DNA of 64,000 nt, taken from assembly GCA_030549495.1 (NCBI GenBank), contig JAUIRK010000952.1, positions 62,001 through 126,000 of the forward strand. Reading direction: 5' to 3'. Of the stretch, positions 1 to 24,965 are shown piece after piece. Position 1 is the stretch's first letter, and every line of letters starts with the position of its first letter. The notes beneath the pieces were generated by a model. That model ran no database searches, was not told the DNA's origin, and saw nothing but the letters and a program-made list of their open reading frames with translations. Source of the DNA: Nectonema munidae (taxonomy: Eukaryota; Nematomorpha; Nectonematoida; Nectonematidae). Both the position numbers and the translations under genes were made by a program.

Positions 1-789
1 AGAGTCGACTGTGATCGATAACCTGTTAATGTCTCTACTTAAGACTTAGCTGGTGGAAATTAAAATTCCGCTTTGTGAAAATTTAAAAACATATTAGTGA
101 ATTGCAAATGCGCTTTTTCTCATTCACTCAACTTTACTAAAATATAATATTTCTGATTACAAGCGCTTTTTTTTGTTTTCATGCTTTTGAGCTGGCAAGG
201 CGGAAAAGCTTTTCACGCCTTTAGTTTGAATGGGAATATTTTTTTTGTAAAAGTCAACATTTAATGGTGGAGTGTTATTGATGATTAATACAATTTTAAT
301 ACTGCTTGTTTGTAATTTTTGGTCAATATATATTTTTAAATGAAAATTATAAAAGGACACTTTATTAAAATCACTTTAGTAAGCTCGCTCATATGCAAAC
401 CGTCTTCACTATGAAAATGCTATGCAAAACGAATGGATATTTAGATCGCGTTTGTAAAGAAAAATTCTATATCCAAAGTTATCATTTTATAAAGCTCGAA
501 GAAAGCAATTTTGTTGGAAACGTTTACTTGAGATTTTAATAAAGTGTCTTCTTATGATTTTCATTTAACTCTTTGTTTATTGGTTATCGTAAACACTTGT
601 TTTTGATTCGCTAACGTGGATTTATTCGCATAAATCTATTATTCTCAGGAACACATTTTGCATGTGTGGATAATCCACAACGCAACTTTAGAAACATTGA
701 GTTACAAAAATTTCTCTTAAATTAAAAGATATGTGTATATCTTATCTCTATTTCTTTAAAATACACTAATCTAAACTATTGCGTAACAG
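1..789. other. AT-rich sequence before the first recognised KAT5 exon
   Basis: No coding exon, RNA gene or repeat boundary can be supported here. The exon at 790 opens with a splice acceptor in phase 0, so this stretch is most likely an intron of KAT5, and the chromo-barrel and start codon lie beyond the left edge. Confidence 0.5.
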
Positions 790-14667
<13,878 letters not shown>

Positions 14668-14703
14668 AATATTTATATTAACCATAAAAAAATTAATTTA
14701 TTT

Positions 14704-14709
14704 ATTAAA
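14704..14709 (+). terminator. Candidate KAT5 poly(A) signal ATTAAA
   Basis: ATTAAA lies 37 bases after the KAT5 stop codon. It is the first common signal variant downstream, but such words are frequent in AT-rich DNA. Confidence 0.3.
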
Positions 14710-14815
14710 TAATGTCCTATTATTTTCATTTAAAATTTTTTCAAGTTATAACTGAAAAAGTTTAGCGCCGAAATTTTTTTTGGATTTTGTATATTTCAAC
14801 TTCTCTGAAAATTGT

Positions 14816-15740
14816 CAGTCAAACCTGTCTATAGCGACCACTCAAGGGAAACACAATTATGGCCATTATTGACAGGGGGTCGCACAGGTTAATTTGGCGT
14901 TTAAAAAGTTTTAAAAATGAAACAATGCATTAAAAAAACTAAACAGCAAAAAATGGCAAACAAAAGGTGAAATATGATAAAGACACCAATATATAAATCT
15001 GAAGAGCTTTTAGATACTGTTTGCTCTAAAACTGGTGTAGGTTTTGATAAAGGCTTCCATTATCCTTTTTTTTTAAATAATCAAAGATCTTTGCGAGTTT
15101 GGATTCTTGCTCCACTGTATCATTTAATTCTATCTATTTTCCTAGTATTTTAGTGAAGCCTTTGCTAACCACAAATGCTTGTATGTCAGAAATACTCTTA
15201 ATGACATCCACAATGTTCTTGTGTTGGAGTTCAGGTGAACTATTTTTTAAATCTTCTTTACTGATTTCACCATCTTCTTGGTTGAGTTCAAGCCTGCGCT
15301 CAAAATCTTCAACAGTTGAAGCCGGATCAAGATAAGTTGTTATTAGTTAAGCTTCAATTCCAACAAAATTATCCATACTCATTGCAACTCTTTTCCACAT
15401 CATCATTCTCCTCTTATTTCTCTTGATCAACTTTATTTTCAGGGTTCTTATAACCAATTCCACATCTTTGAAAACACTTGTGAATTGTGTCAACAATTTT
15501 TTCTTTCCATGCTTTGTGAACCCAATAGATAGCTTGCAAAACATAAGTACGTCGTATCAGATAAGAAACGGTTAACCCTGGCTCTTGCTCCATTTGATTA
15601 AACCTTGACTAGACCGCGTGTATGATTCCTTGATCCAGTGGTTGAGTGATGGAAGAAGTGTTAGAAGGAAGAAAAATAAGTTTAATGTTCGAAAATTCTA
15701 GGTGAGGGTGACACGTAGCATTGTTAAACAGGTGGCCGCT
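14816..15740 (-). mobile_element. Truncated Tigger (pogo-family) transposon
   Basis: The left end CAGTCAAACCTGTCTATAGC is a typical Tigger terminus. The minus strand encodes the C-terminal half of a transposase: NNATCHPHLEFSNIKLIFLP, then QPLDQGIIH (third catalytic Asp), then VLQAIYWVHKAWKEKIVDT. The second catalytic position reads NN where active copies have DN, and stop codons follow. The N-terminal half and the other terminus are missing. Confidence 0.7.
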
Positions 15741-15759
15741 ATTCAAAGGGTGTATTGTA

Positions 15760-18259
15760 TAGTAATTTTGTCTGGGGGGTATGTGGAATGAAAATTTGAC
15801 ACTTTATGGGTTCAAGAAAACTACTATGGTTTCGGAGTTATTCGTAATTGAAAGAAAGGAGAAATACATTCAAGATAAGAAATGACACCCTAAAAAGTAT
15901 TAAAAATTTGTTGAATTTTATTTCCAAAAATATATTATAATTGAAACGTAAACTACAATGAAACAAAAAAATATATAAAAACTTCTGAATCAAATTTATT
16001 AGTAGTGATAAGATTCTTATTGTTCTTTTATAATAACTGATTTAAAAGTTTTCGTTCAAGAAAAACATCTAAACTTAAACGTAAAAAAATATATACTAGT
16101 TTAATTGACTATTTCTTGCGGGACACTTAGAGATCTTTGGGAAATCCTAAAGTTTTTCTTATAATCATTGTTTCTTTTTTAATTAATTTTTTTAAATATC
16201 ACTCAATGCTATTAATTTTAAATACTAAAGAATTAAAATACGATCCTAATATATTACTGAATGGAAATTTCATTTATGCTGCGGCTAGTATTATTACTTC
16301 GTATGCTCGTTTATATGGGTTATCCTTGAGATGTAATCAATAAAAATGGCTTTATTAAATTTGGTTTTCTAAAAATTAAACTGTTCATAAGAAGTATGAG
16401 CAATCATGAACAGCGAAAAGAAACAAATAAGTAGATAAGATTTCATAATCGGAGAGAGAGATAACTAATAAACTAAATTTGTTGCTTAAATTGAGCACGA
16501 ACATAAATTTTGATAAATTGAAACTCTTTTTATTGCCTTCTGTAATTTAATTGAATCATTAAGAACTTTTGCTATCAAAAATTGAAATATAAATATATAA
16601 CAAGGGATAACTATGGAATAGAATATAAAACCGTTAAACTTTCAAAGTTTATTTCTACAGAAATTAACATTTTAATTTTATTAAATATAATTCAATTAGC
16701 GTACAGAAATTTGAATGAAAATTTAACAAAAAATATTTTTAACCCTAACAAATGTGTAATTTATCACCTAGCCATAATATAAGTCAAGCGTATTCTCATA
16801 TGATTGGAAATTTGAAGAAAATTTCTTTAGATGCTGACCTCTAAAATCGAGCGTTTTCTTATTACATTTGGTTCCGATTGAAAGCTCAAAATAGATGTCT
16901 ATGAGAATATATATAGTAAATTAACGTTGAATCAGTCAATTTGAGCAGAATAATCCTTTTTGTTGAGAAGGATAAGATAGTTTTGATGTGATATATCACA
17001 CCTGAATAAACGTTAAGAATAGCAAAAGTTATGTTCATTTAAATGTTTCACTAGTTGTATGAAAGTAAATTTGTAAACAGGTGCATGAATTAAAAGGTAA
17101 AATCTATATTTTGTGCTAATGATACAAGAACGAATTATTTTTTTAGTTGTCTCTATCGCATTAAAGAGAAGAATAATTTTCCATAGGTGAACAGATGATT
17201 GGGAATGAATATAACCCAGAAAATAAGGATACCCCCACGCTTCTACCATTAAAAATGTATTTCCAGGTAACGTAAGCGTACCTATCAATAATTCACAACA
17301 GAATGAAATACTAGATAATAATACTTCAGATAATGCAAATTGCAATGTTAAATGATATAATGAATCGAGATATTGTCATGATGAGTAACTGAAATATCGG
17401 TAAGGAATGCATGATTATCAAAAAGTGATCATAAATGATATAATTTAAATAAAAATTTAACTATTCACAAAATAATGTTTTCAAGTAAAAATGATAAATA
17501 AATTTATTTGATAAGAAATTTAAATATCAAATATTTAAAAAAAATCGCTAATATAGACTACTGAATTTAAGCATGTATATCTCAGCTGGCAACATAAAAA
17601 CTTTTGAAGGGCTACATGCGTCCTACCGTAAGCTCTTCTAAAATATTGCCCAATTCATTAAAAATTTTTTGAATGAAATTGGATTTAATTTCATATGCAG
17701 TAGAATTTAAATGAATTTTAACCTAACTAATAATATTTAAATTTTGAAGGCTTTAATAACTTCATTAAAATCAGTTTACCCACTTCCCTGCCTACGAGGC
17801 TGATCAATAACTAAAAAAATATATAGAATAAAAGTATTCATTCAAACAATGTTTCATACTTCCTTACATCCATATATTATATATTACATATGTTCCCTAA
17901 TACACTGTTTCTTAAATAAATTTAATATTAGATTTATTTTAAATTTTCAAAGAAGGAGAACAATATGTATTTATTACAAATTGGCAATAATCTGTAAACA
18001 ACTTACAAACTATAAACTATAATAAAAAAGGTAAATCTTAAAATTACACTTGAATTTTAAAAAAGAAGGAAATGAGAGTGTTTTCGAATCAAGATGTAAC
18101 TTTGTGTAGCGTAAACAAAAGGTTAATATCATTTGGTATTTGATAAGTAAATTTTGGCACAATTCAGAAAAGCAAATTTTGTTTATGTATAAAGGTAAAA
18201 AAAGTAAAGGTATTTCACATTTGTTAATTTTAGAATAATATATATGTTGCGTATTCTTA
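15760..18259. other. AT-rich spacer between KAT5 and SARAF
   Basis: No gene can be supported. Short open frames exist, for example a hydrophobic 110-codon frame on the minus strand at 17345-17013, but none matches a family I know or has splice-site support. The N-terminal exons of SARAF may lie here or in 18465-19780 and were not recognised. Confidence 0.4.
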
Positions 18260-18464
18260 TTTCTAAATAAGTTGGTTGGTTGGTTGGAGATATCAAAGCA
18301 CTTTCAACCGTAAGGCTATATGTTCGTATTATGCTTAAGATGGTTATAATCACAGTTTTTGTGAAATTGTTTTTAAGTGTTAGGAGCCATTGGGATCGAA
18401 CACCTGACCTTCAACTGTTAAGCTGACTCACCCTAACAACCAGTGAGGCTCTTTCTAAATAAGT
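18260..18464 (-). mobile_element. tRNA-derived SINE with perfect 13-bp target duplication
   Basis: TTTCTAAATAAGT occurs exactly at 18260-18272 and 18452-18464. Between them is a 179-bp body in minus orientation: a tRNA-like 5' part starting AGAGCCTCACTGG, a B box GTTCGATCCC (reverse complement near 18390-18400), and a 3' tail of CCAA repeats (plus strand GTTGGTTGGTTGG at 18271-18283). Body plus tail plus duplications make this a complete, fairly young SINE, of a different family from the other two SINE types in the window. Confidence 0.8.
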
Positions 18465-19780
18465 GGTAAAAACTTGAATGTAATGTTCAAAAAATCAATG
18501 TAAATTTATAATTTAATTTAATAATATAATAATAAATTTATTAATAAAAATTGGAAAAAAAAGATAAGCATTGAATAGTGTATCGATCTAAAGTAGCATC
18601 GTATAAATTCATTTCTGAAAGAGATCAAAGGAAGATGGATCTTCATCGGGATTACTCCAACAAAAGTTAAGAAAGAAAAAAGAAGAAAGGTCAAAGGAAG
18701 TAAAATGTTGATCGAGATGCACTCCAGCAGAATTTGGAAGAAGAGTAAAGCCAAAAACAAACATGTACAAAAATATCATTCATAAGATAATAATAATAAT
18801 AATAATAATAAAATTTTTCATTTCACAGCAAAATCAGAGGAAAGGCTCAAATTTACACCTTTTAAAAAGAAAAAAATAACTTTGAACCAATTCCCCCAGA
18901 TGACAAAATTTTCGAGGTTGAGGTTTATATTTCAATTCCGAAGATCCTTAGGGGAGAAGACAAAGGGTAAACTATCCTCGAGTGAGTCTCCAAAGTTTAT
19001 ATTACACATTTTAAAAAAAAGAGGGAAAAAAGCCAATAATGAAATTTTTTTATATTGAGTTATTTAATATGTTACTTATATATATAATATGTATATACAG
19101 CCTAAAAATGATAAATAATATTTAATTTAATGTTTGTTATTATATAAAATTTTATATTTGGATATATTTAAAGAGAGAAAAGTTGGTTTTTTAGTAGTAG
19201 TTTTACCCTTTTAAATTTTTTGTTGGATTTGGTTTGTTTAACAATTTATTGCAAGATTCAATTCCAAAGTAATGTTTCTGAAATTAGAATTTTCATTAAA
19301 TCTCGGAATGTGCAATTTACATTTGTCGTTAGATGATCATAACGAACTATTTGGAACAAAAAGTGTTTCTCCTCGTTTTACTATTGTTTATAATAAAAAT
19401 GAGGGTGAAAGTTAATTTGTATATATTTAAAATTTTGTTTCCTGATCCTTTTTGTTTATGAATTTGTAAAATTTTTCATTAACTTTGAAGTTTTACCAGT
19501 GTTTGTTGTTGGCCCCTAATAGGTTTGCATAACTAAGTGTAAAATAGGAATAATAGGTTTCTTAGTGGTAAGTGTTTGCTTTTTCGCCCTAAAATTCTGG
19601 TTTTTATGCAAATATTATTATATGAGGAAAGAAATTTTTTCTATGTTCCCAAGAATTTTATTCGGCTATCTTTTGATACTAACATTATTAAATAAAAGTG
19701 GGGTAGGTTTTTCTTTTGGAAATTTTAAAGTTTTTTCTCATGATTATTTTTATTTTATTAAATCCCATTTATGTTTTTAG
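18465..19780. other. AT-rich spacer
   Basis: Nothing can be supported beyond simple A/T tracts, (TAA)n near 18789 and short open frames. Several GT-AG bounded stretches are possible by chance. Confidence 0.4.
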
Positions 19781-19784
19781 TAAG

Positions 19785-22262
19785 TTGAATGGCTTGATCG
19801 ATTTTTGTATTAAACATTAGAGTTAAATCATCTGCATACATGATAAGTTGCTTTTGTCTAAACCTTGTGTATGTCATTTATGTAAATTAAAAAATAGCGA
19901 CCAAGTTGTCCTTGAGGAACACCAGACTAGAATATGCTGGAATAAAAATTATTGAAAAATATATTTTTCTAAAAGATAAATAGTCCGGATCAAATTATAA
20001 AAACCTCTGTCCCAACTTTCTAATTATATAGTAAGATATTGTTCACTATCGACGCTAAAAAGTCTAAGAAGAAATACATTTATTTTGTTCAAAGCTGTTG
20101 CTACAGATAATGATAGTTCTGATAGGGCTCCGTGGTTGATTTATTAGGCCAAAACAAATTGATGTTTATAGAAGAAATTTATTTTGTTAAGATAGTTACT
20201 CAATTTCGTAAAAATAACTTTCCAAAATTTTAGCAAAGTTGATAACAAAGAAATAGGTCTATACGAGCTGAATATGGTAGGCTGTTTATTAGGTTTCAGA
20301 ATTGGCAGAACTTTTGCAATTTTAGTTTGTCTGGAAAAATACTTGTTGTATAGAAGAATTGAAATATGAACAAGAAATTACGGATGATAGGCAAAATATA
20401 TATAAGTAATTTCAAGTTTATTTCATCTAGGCCCGAAGTTTCTTGTTATTCAAACGCCACAGCTATATTTATATCATCAATTGTGATTTTACTAAAGTAA
20501 AAAGAAGATAATTGAGACGTAAAAAAGCTCTAGGTAAATAAAAGAACTTTCGAGGTTCGATTCGTCTGGTTCTAAAGAAAGTATCTGTGAAACCTTGAAT
20601 ATCCAAATCAATATTGGGAGCGTTGCTTTATTTTTCATCAATGTGTTCAAGACGGCCATAGTGATTTATGTCACATGTAGATAGTTTTGGCGTAATACTG
20701 CGATTTTGTATGATTACTTTAATTTTGTAATTTTTCCAACTTTTTATAAGAAATTTATTATGAAAGAGGGTTTTTTCTAAATTTTTATAGTAACAATTTT
20801 TAGACGATTTAATGCAGCTAATTCTTGTGTATACCAGGGTAAATTTGGTTTCTTTTGTTTGACTGAAGCTAAAAAGCATTTGGTAAAACAGTCGTGAATA
20901 ATTCCATCAAAACATTCATAAATTTGATTAACGTTTTTTGAAAAATAACAATATTCAAAATTTGCAACTGACAATTTAGAAAGAACAATTCATAAGCTTG
21001 AGGTGAAAATTTTTTTTAAAATTTTGTTAACACTTCGTTTTTAAAAAGGTAGTCTTAGAAAATTGACACAATGATCGCTTATAAGGGCTTTATATTATAG
21101 GAAGTATTGTTCACTAATTGTTTGTAAAATATTGTCTATTAAAGTTTTTGAATTTGCCAGACTGCGGTTTAGAAAGCTGGATTAAACCTTTTCAAGCACA
21201 AACAAGAAATCCAAAGCATGCCTATTTTCAATATATTCAAGAGGTTTATGTTAAAATCTCCAGCAACAAAAAAATCGTTTTAATCAACTTAATAAATGAT
21301 TTAGAGTAAAGTCGAAAAAAGTTAGGGGTCTATAAACAGCTAATATGGAAACCTTTGTATCAAAAACATGAACTGACCTAAAAGAAATCGCGGTGATTCA
21401 ACATTTCATTTGAATTATAAAGCACTAATTTATAAATACTTTTATAATAAATACACACCCCTCCGTTCGGTTTCTTTCTTTAAACGAGTTATAACCATTT
21501 AAGTTATATTTTACAGTATCACTTAGTTCCATATTTCGCTAAAAACTATAAAATCGAAGGAGATTAATAGAACTCAAAAAATGAAAAGTTAGAAAATTTG
21601 CAAAAGATTCTGATGTTTAAATGTATTATGGATAATGAGGTAAGTGAAATATTTTCTCTATAAAGCAAAGATATATCGTCTTCATTTAAGTATTTAGTTT
21701 TATTAATTTCCAAAAAAGTTCAGAAAATATATCAAAATCATATAAATCAGATATGTTTTGTTTATTCATTTGAGGTGTATGAAGTAAGAGTTTTACTATT
21801 GCTAAATTTTTTAAATATAAGGACATAGATGGACATACCATGATGATTTTTGTTAGTATGATTGTTTACTGAACACTGTAACATATACTTATCTGGACAA
21901 TCTTTAAAGGAACAACTATTTGATTCATGATTTTCAGCACATACACACATATTTCCTTATTTGTATGCTTACAGTTAGTTTTAGTATCCCAAACATTAGA
22001 CAGTTTGAACAATGTTTCACATAAAAAAAATCATTTATTCTAAAGCATTTAAACTCAATAAAATTTGATTATTATTGCATTCAAGAAATTTTCTTATTTC
22101 AGGATCAATCCTAAATATAACAGATTTTACATTTTTAGATTTGCCATTTTTTTCGAAAATAATTTCAAGGTTTTTCCTTTATTTACAATATCAGATATTT
22201 CTTCATTTTTTTTTAGTATAGATTTCAATATTTCGTTTTGGGTAAGTCTATATCAACACCTC
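19785..22262 (-). mobile_element. Decayed Jockey/CR1-like LINE with ORF1 and ORF2 remnants
   Basis: Read on the minus strand: an ORF1-type zinc-knuckle stretch at about 21950-21790 (CAENHESNSCSFKDC, then NHTNKNHHG); an endonuclease remnant near 21480-21360 (ETERRGVCIYYK); an endonuclease-RT linker at 20960-20780 (KKPNLPWYTQELAALNR); RT blocks near 20360-20220 (AKVLPILKP and YRPISLLSTL); and the YADD box near 19845 (QKQLIMYADDLTL). Domain order is normal for a Jockey/CR1-type LINE. Many stops and frame changes show it is long dead. The 3' tail and target duplication were not found. Confidence 0.65.
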
Positions 22263-22274
22263 TAATAATTAAAA

Positions 22275-24265
22275 AAGAAACTCCTAGTTTTCCTTAACAA
22301 GGAATGCAATGTCTGCATTAACAAAACAAAGTCTATTACGACCAATATTCCTACCTAGGTATCCTACCTAGATCTACTTGGATGGCTAAAAAAGAAAAGC
22401 CATCATTCTTTTGGTAAAGGAGATCACTTGTCAAAACCTAGCACTAGTTTCCTGACAACTACCTCAACCCAAACCTCTTCCACAGCACTAGTATCTGTTA
22501 CAAGCCTTGACCCCCAAATACTATCAAGACTTATGAAAAGGATCGAGGGAAGATACAGATAACAGCCAGCCCCCTAAGCTCTAGTGAGCTAAAGAAACAT
22601 ACATATAACATCTCTTTTTTCTCTATTTTAGCCCGCAGAGTGGAAGTAAATCCTGGCTATTTTTCTCATTTTAAAGGAAAAGATATATGAAGTTTTAAAT
22701 AGCTGCAGTCAGCAGCTCCAAAGCGCTCAAATCCAAGAACTAAAATCAAAGATACATTCCTCAAGGACTCCTGTTCCCAGTTACACTGGGTGGCTAAGCA
22801 GGCTGTGGCTGCAAGCGAGTTTAGCTCGTTGACATCTGTGTCATCTAGGTTGTAGATATTTCTGTCTAAAATATTAAAAAGGGCCAGGATCACGTTATCC
22901 TTGGCATTCCTCATGTGGGGAGGGAGGGAGGTCGAAAACGCTTGGATTCTTTTAGACGCTAGGATTTTCGGCGCATAGCGCGTACCTGATTCTATATGTA
23001 GGGCTTCTTGTTTAATTTCCAAAGGAATAGGGCGGTGTAAGAGTGGGTACTCAGGGATTGATGAGATAAATTGTTGGATCCTGATGAGTGTTGCGTATAA
23101 ACAGGGTGGAGCTAGTGTAGAGTAGGAATAGAGGCCTTCTTCTTTGAAGCAACTTCTAATTTATAACTTGCCTATAGTTATGTATGAGCACCATTCATTC
23201 CTTGTCGATTGTGTGACATCATCTGTTCCATTGTTGAAGTTAGATAGAAATTTCTCAGCTACTTGTCCTTTAAGGTGTTCTGATGTGTGGTGGAAATATA
23301 CTGCTAGAGTAAATCAAGGCGAGGTTGGTGGAGAGTGTAGTTAACGTAAAATTTTGTGTAGAGGTGAAAAATTTTGTAAAGTAAAATTATAATGAGAGGC
23401 TTGTGTGGAACCGCTACTTATATAGTTAGAGCGTAGGGTATTGGTGGTTGAAGCCTCGATGGATGATCTGCCGGATTGCAAGAGGTGTGTATGTAATCCG
23501 TGCTCTTGGAGTCCTTGAGGAATGTATCTTCGTGCATTCTGTGGTAGTTCTTGATGATTTTGTCAAGCGCTTTGGAGCTGCTGCCACCGGCTGCCCAGGC
23601 TCCACTTGCTGAAAGACTGTCGGAGTATATCCTTGTTTGTCCTTTTGAGAAATGAGCGCCAATGCAAATAGCCAGGAGTTCCATGACTTCCACTCTACGC
23701 GGAGTCCTAAAATAGAGAGAAAAAGAGACCTGTTTGCATCTAATGCCTATGGTTGTCTCTGTAGCGTCCACGTAGAGCTTCAGTGTGGGGGCTCCTGGCT
23801 GTATCATCTTGTATCTTCCCTCGATCCTTTTCCATAAGTCTTGCCATACGTATTTGGGGGTCGAAGGCTTGTAACAGATACTAGTGCTGTGGAAGAGGTT
23901 TGGCACTGTTGCCAGGTAGTATGTCAGGAAACCTAGTGCGGATAGGCGGATTTTTGACAAGTGATCTCTTTTACTTGTGCACAAAAGAATGATGGCTTTT
24001 CGGCATTTGTCTTTTGTAGCCTCATCCAAGTAGATTTCTTTTTCCTTGAGGTTTAGGATTACTCCTAGGTAGCGAATACTTTGGCATCCTTCTGTAATAG
24101 ACTTTGTTTTGTTAATGCAGACATTGCATTCCTTGTTAAGGAAAACTAGGAGTTTCTTTGTGAGAGTGTCTACCATCTCCTTCTGGGTGCCTAGGATCAG
24201 GATGTCGTCCAGGTATAGCTTGTATTTGAATTCTGGATATCTTCCTTGGAAGACCTTTAGTAATG
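22275..24265 (-). mobile_element. Broken retroelement with hepadna/DIRS-like RT-RNase H (fossil)
   Basis: The minus strand at about 24265-23418 encodes part of a reverse transcriptase (YLDDILILG box), a connection region and an RNase H domain ending in NPADHPSR. The wording of the RNase H start (YVDATE) and its end resembles hepadnavirus P proteins as well as DIRS-type elements; I cannot decide between them. Directly downstream on the same strand, after a TATATAAG sequence near 23415, is a second coding stretch (about 23340-22666), possibly a capsid-type protein. A shorter inverted piece of the RT part lies on the plus strand at about 22275-22620. The element is a rearranged, broken fossil with several breaks; its age is unknown but it is not recent. 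Confidence 0.55.
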
Positions 24266-24965
24266 TGTTAAGCACAAACAATACATACAAACAAAAGATA
24301 TACATACAAATATAAAAGAAGTATTTATGTAACATAACTCAAGATATACATGTATTCTCATGTATACATAGATAAACATATAATACATACATAGACAAAA
24401 GAATACATATATATTATATTTAAATAGATAAATAAAATAAAATAAAATAAAATAGCCGGGTAATGTGCGATTGTCTGTGAACCAGCATAGGTGGCTTATG
24501 TATGGTGGCGCATCAAACAACTTAAAAACTAATCAAATAAAATATTTTAAAATAAATTTTAACAAAAAAGAAAAAATGTCCTTTTGTCGAGTAATTTGGT
24601 GCTATCAAGCTCAAATTTAGAAATTTCAAAGAAAAATAGTTTAGAGTGAATCAATTAAAGGTCTGTAAAAGTCTTTATGAACTTTTTATTCAATTAAAAT
24701 TTCTATTTATTTTATAATTTTTTTTATTTTTAATGCAACTTCTTTTGGTTCTCATTCTTGTTTTAAATTTAGGTAAAAAAATTTTTTTAATTTTTCCGTT
24801 TGATAAAATTATAAAATTTTAGATTGTAAGAAAATTTTATTTGATGATGTAACTTCAATTTCACTACATAAAAATCAATTCACTGAGAGTAGGAGAGGTC
24901 CTCCAATCCCACAAGTCGACTAAATTCAATACTTTTTTTGACTTTGATTTAATATTCATTTTTAG
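24266..24965. other. AT-rich stretch before the first SARAF exon
   Basis: Contains ATACAT/TAAAATAAAATAAAA-type simple sequence (24290-24455) and no supported gene. It ends at the acceptor of the SARAF exon at 24966. Confidence 0.45.

Noticed and set aside
16137-16782. Two short plus-strand frames in the KAT5-SARAF spacer, considered as missing SARAF N-terminal exons
   Set aside because: No SARAF-like wording and no phase-compatible splice sites.
17013-17345. 110-codon hydrophobic minus-strand frame that recalls a membrane receptor
   Set aside because: Only vague hydrophobicity supports it; no motif, partner exon or convincing splice sites.
18389-18451. tRNA gene
   Set aside because: B box and partial A box are present, but no acceptor stem or cloverleaf; target duplications show it is a SINE.
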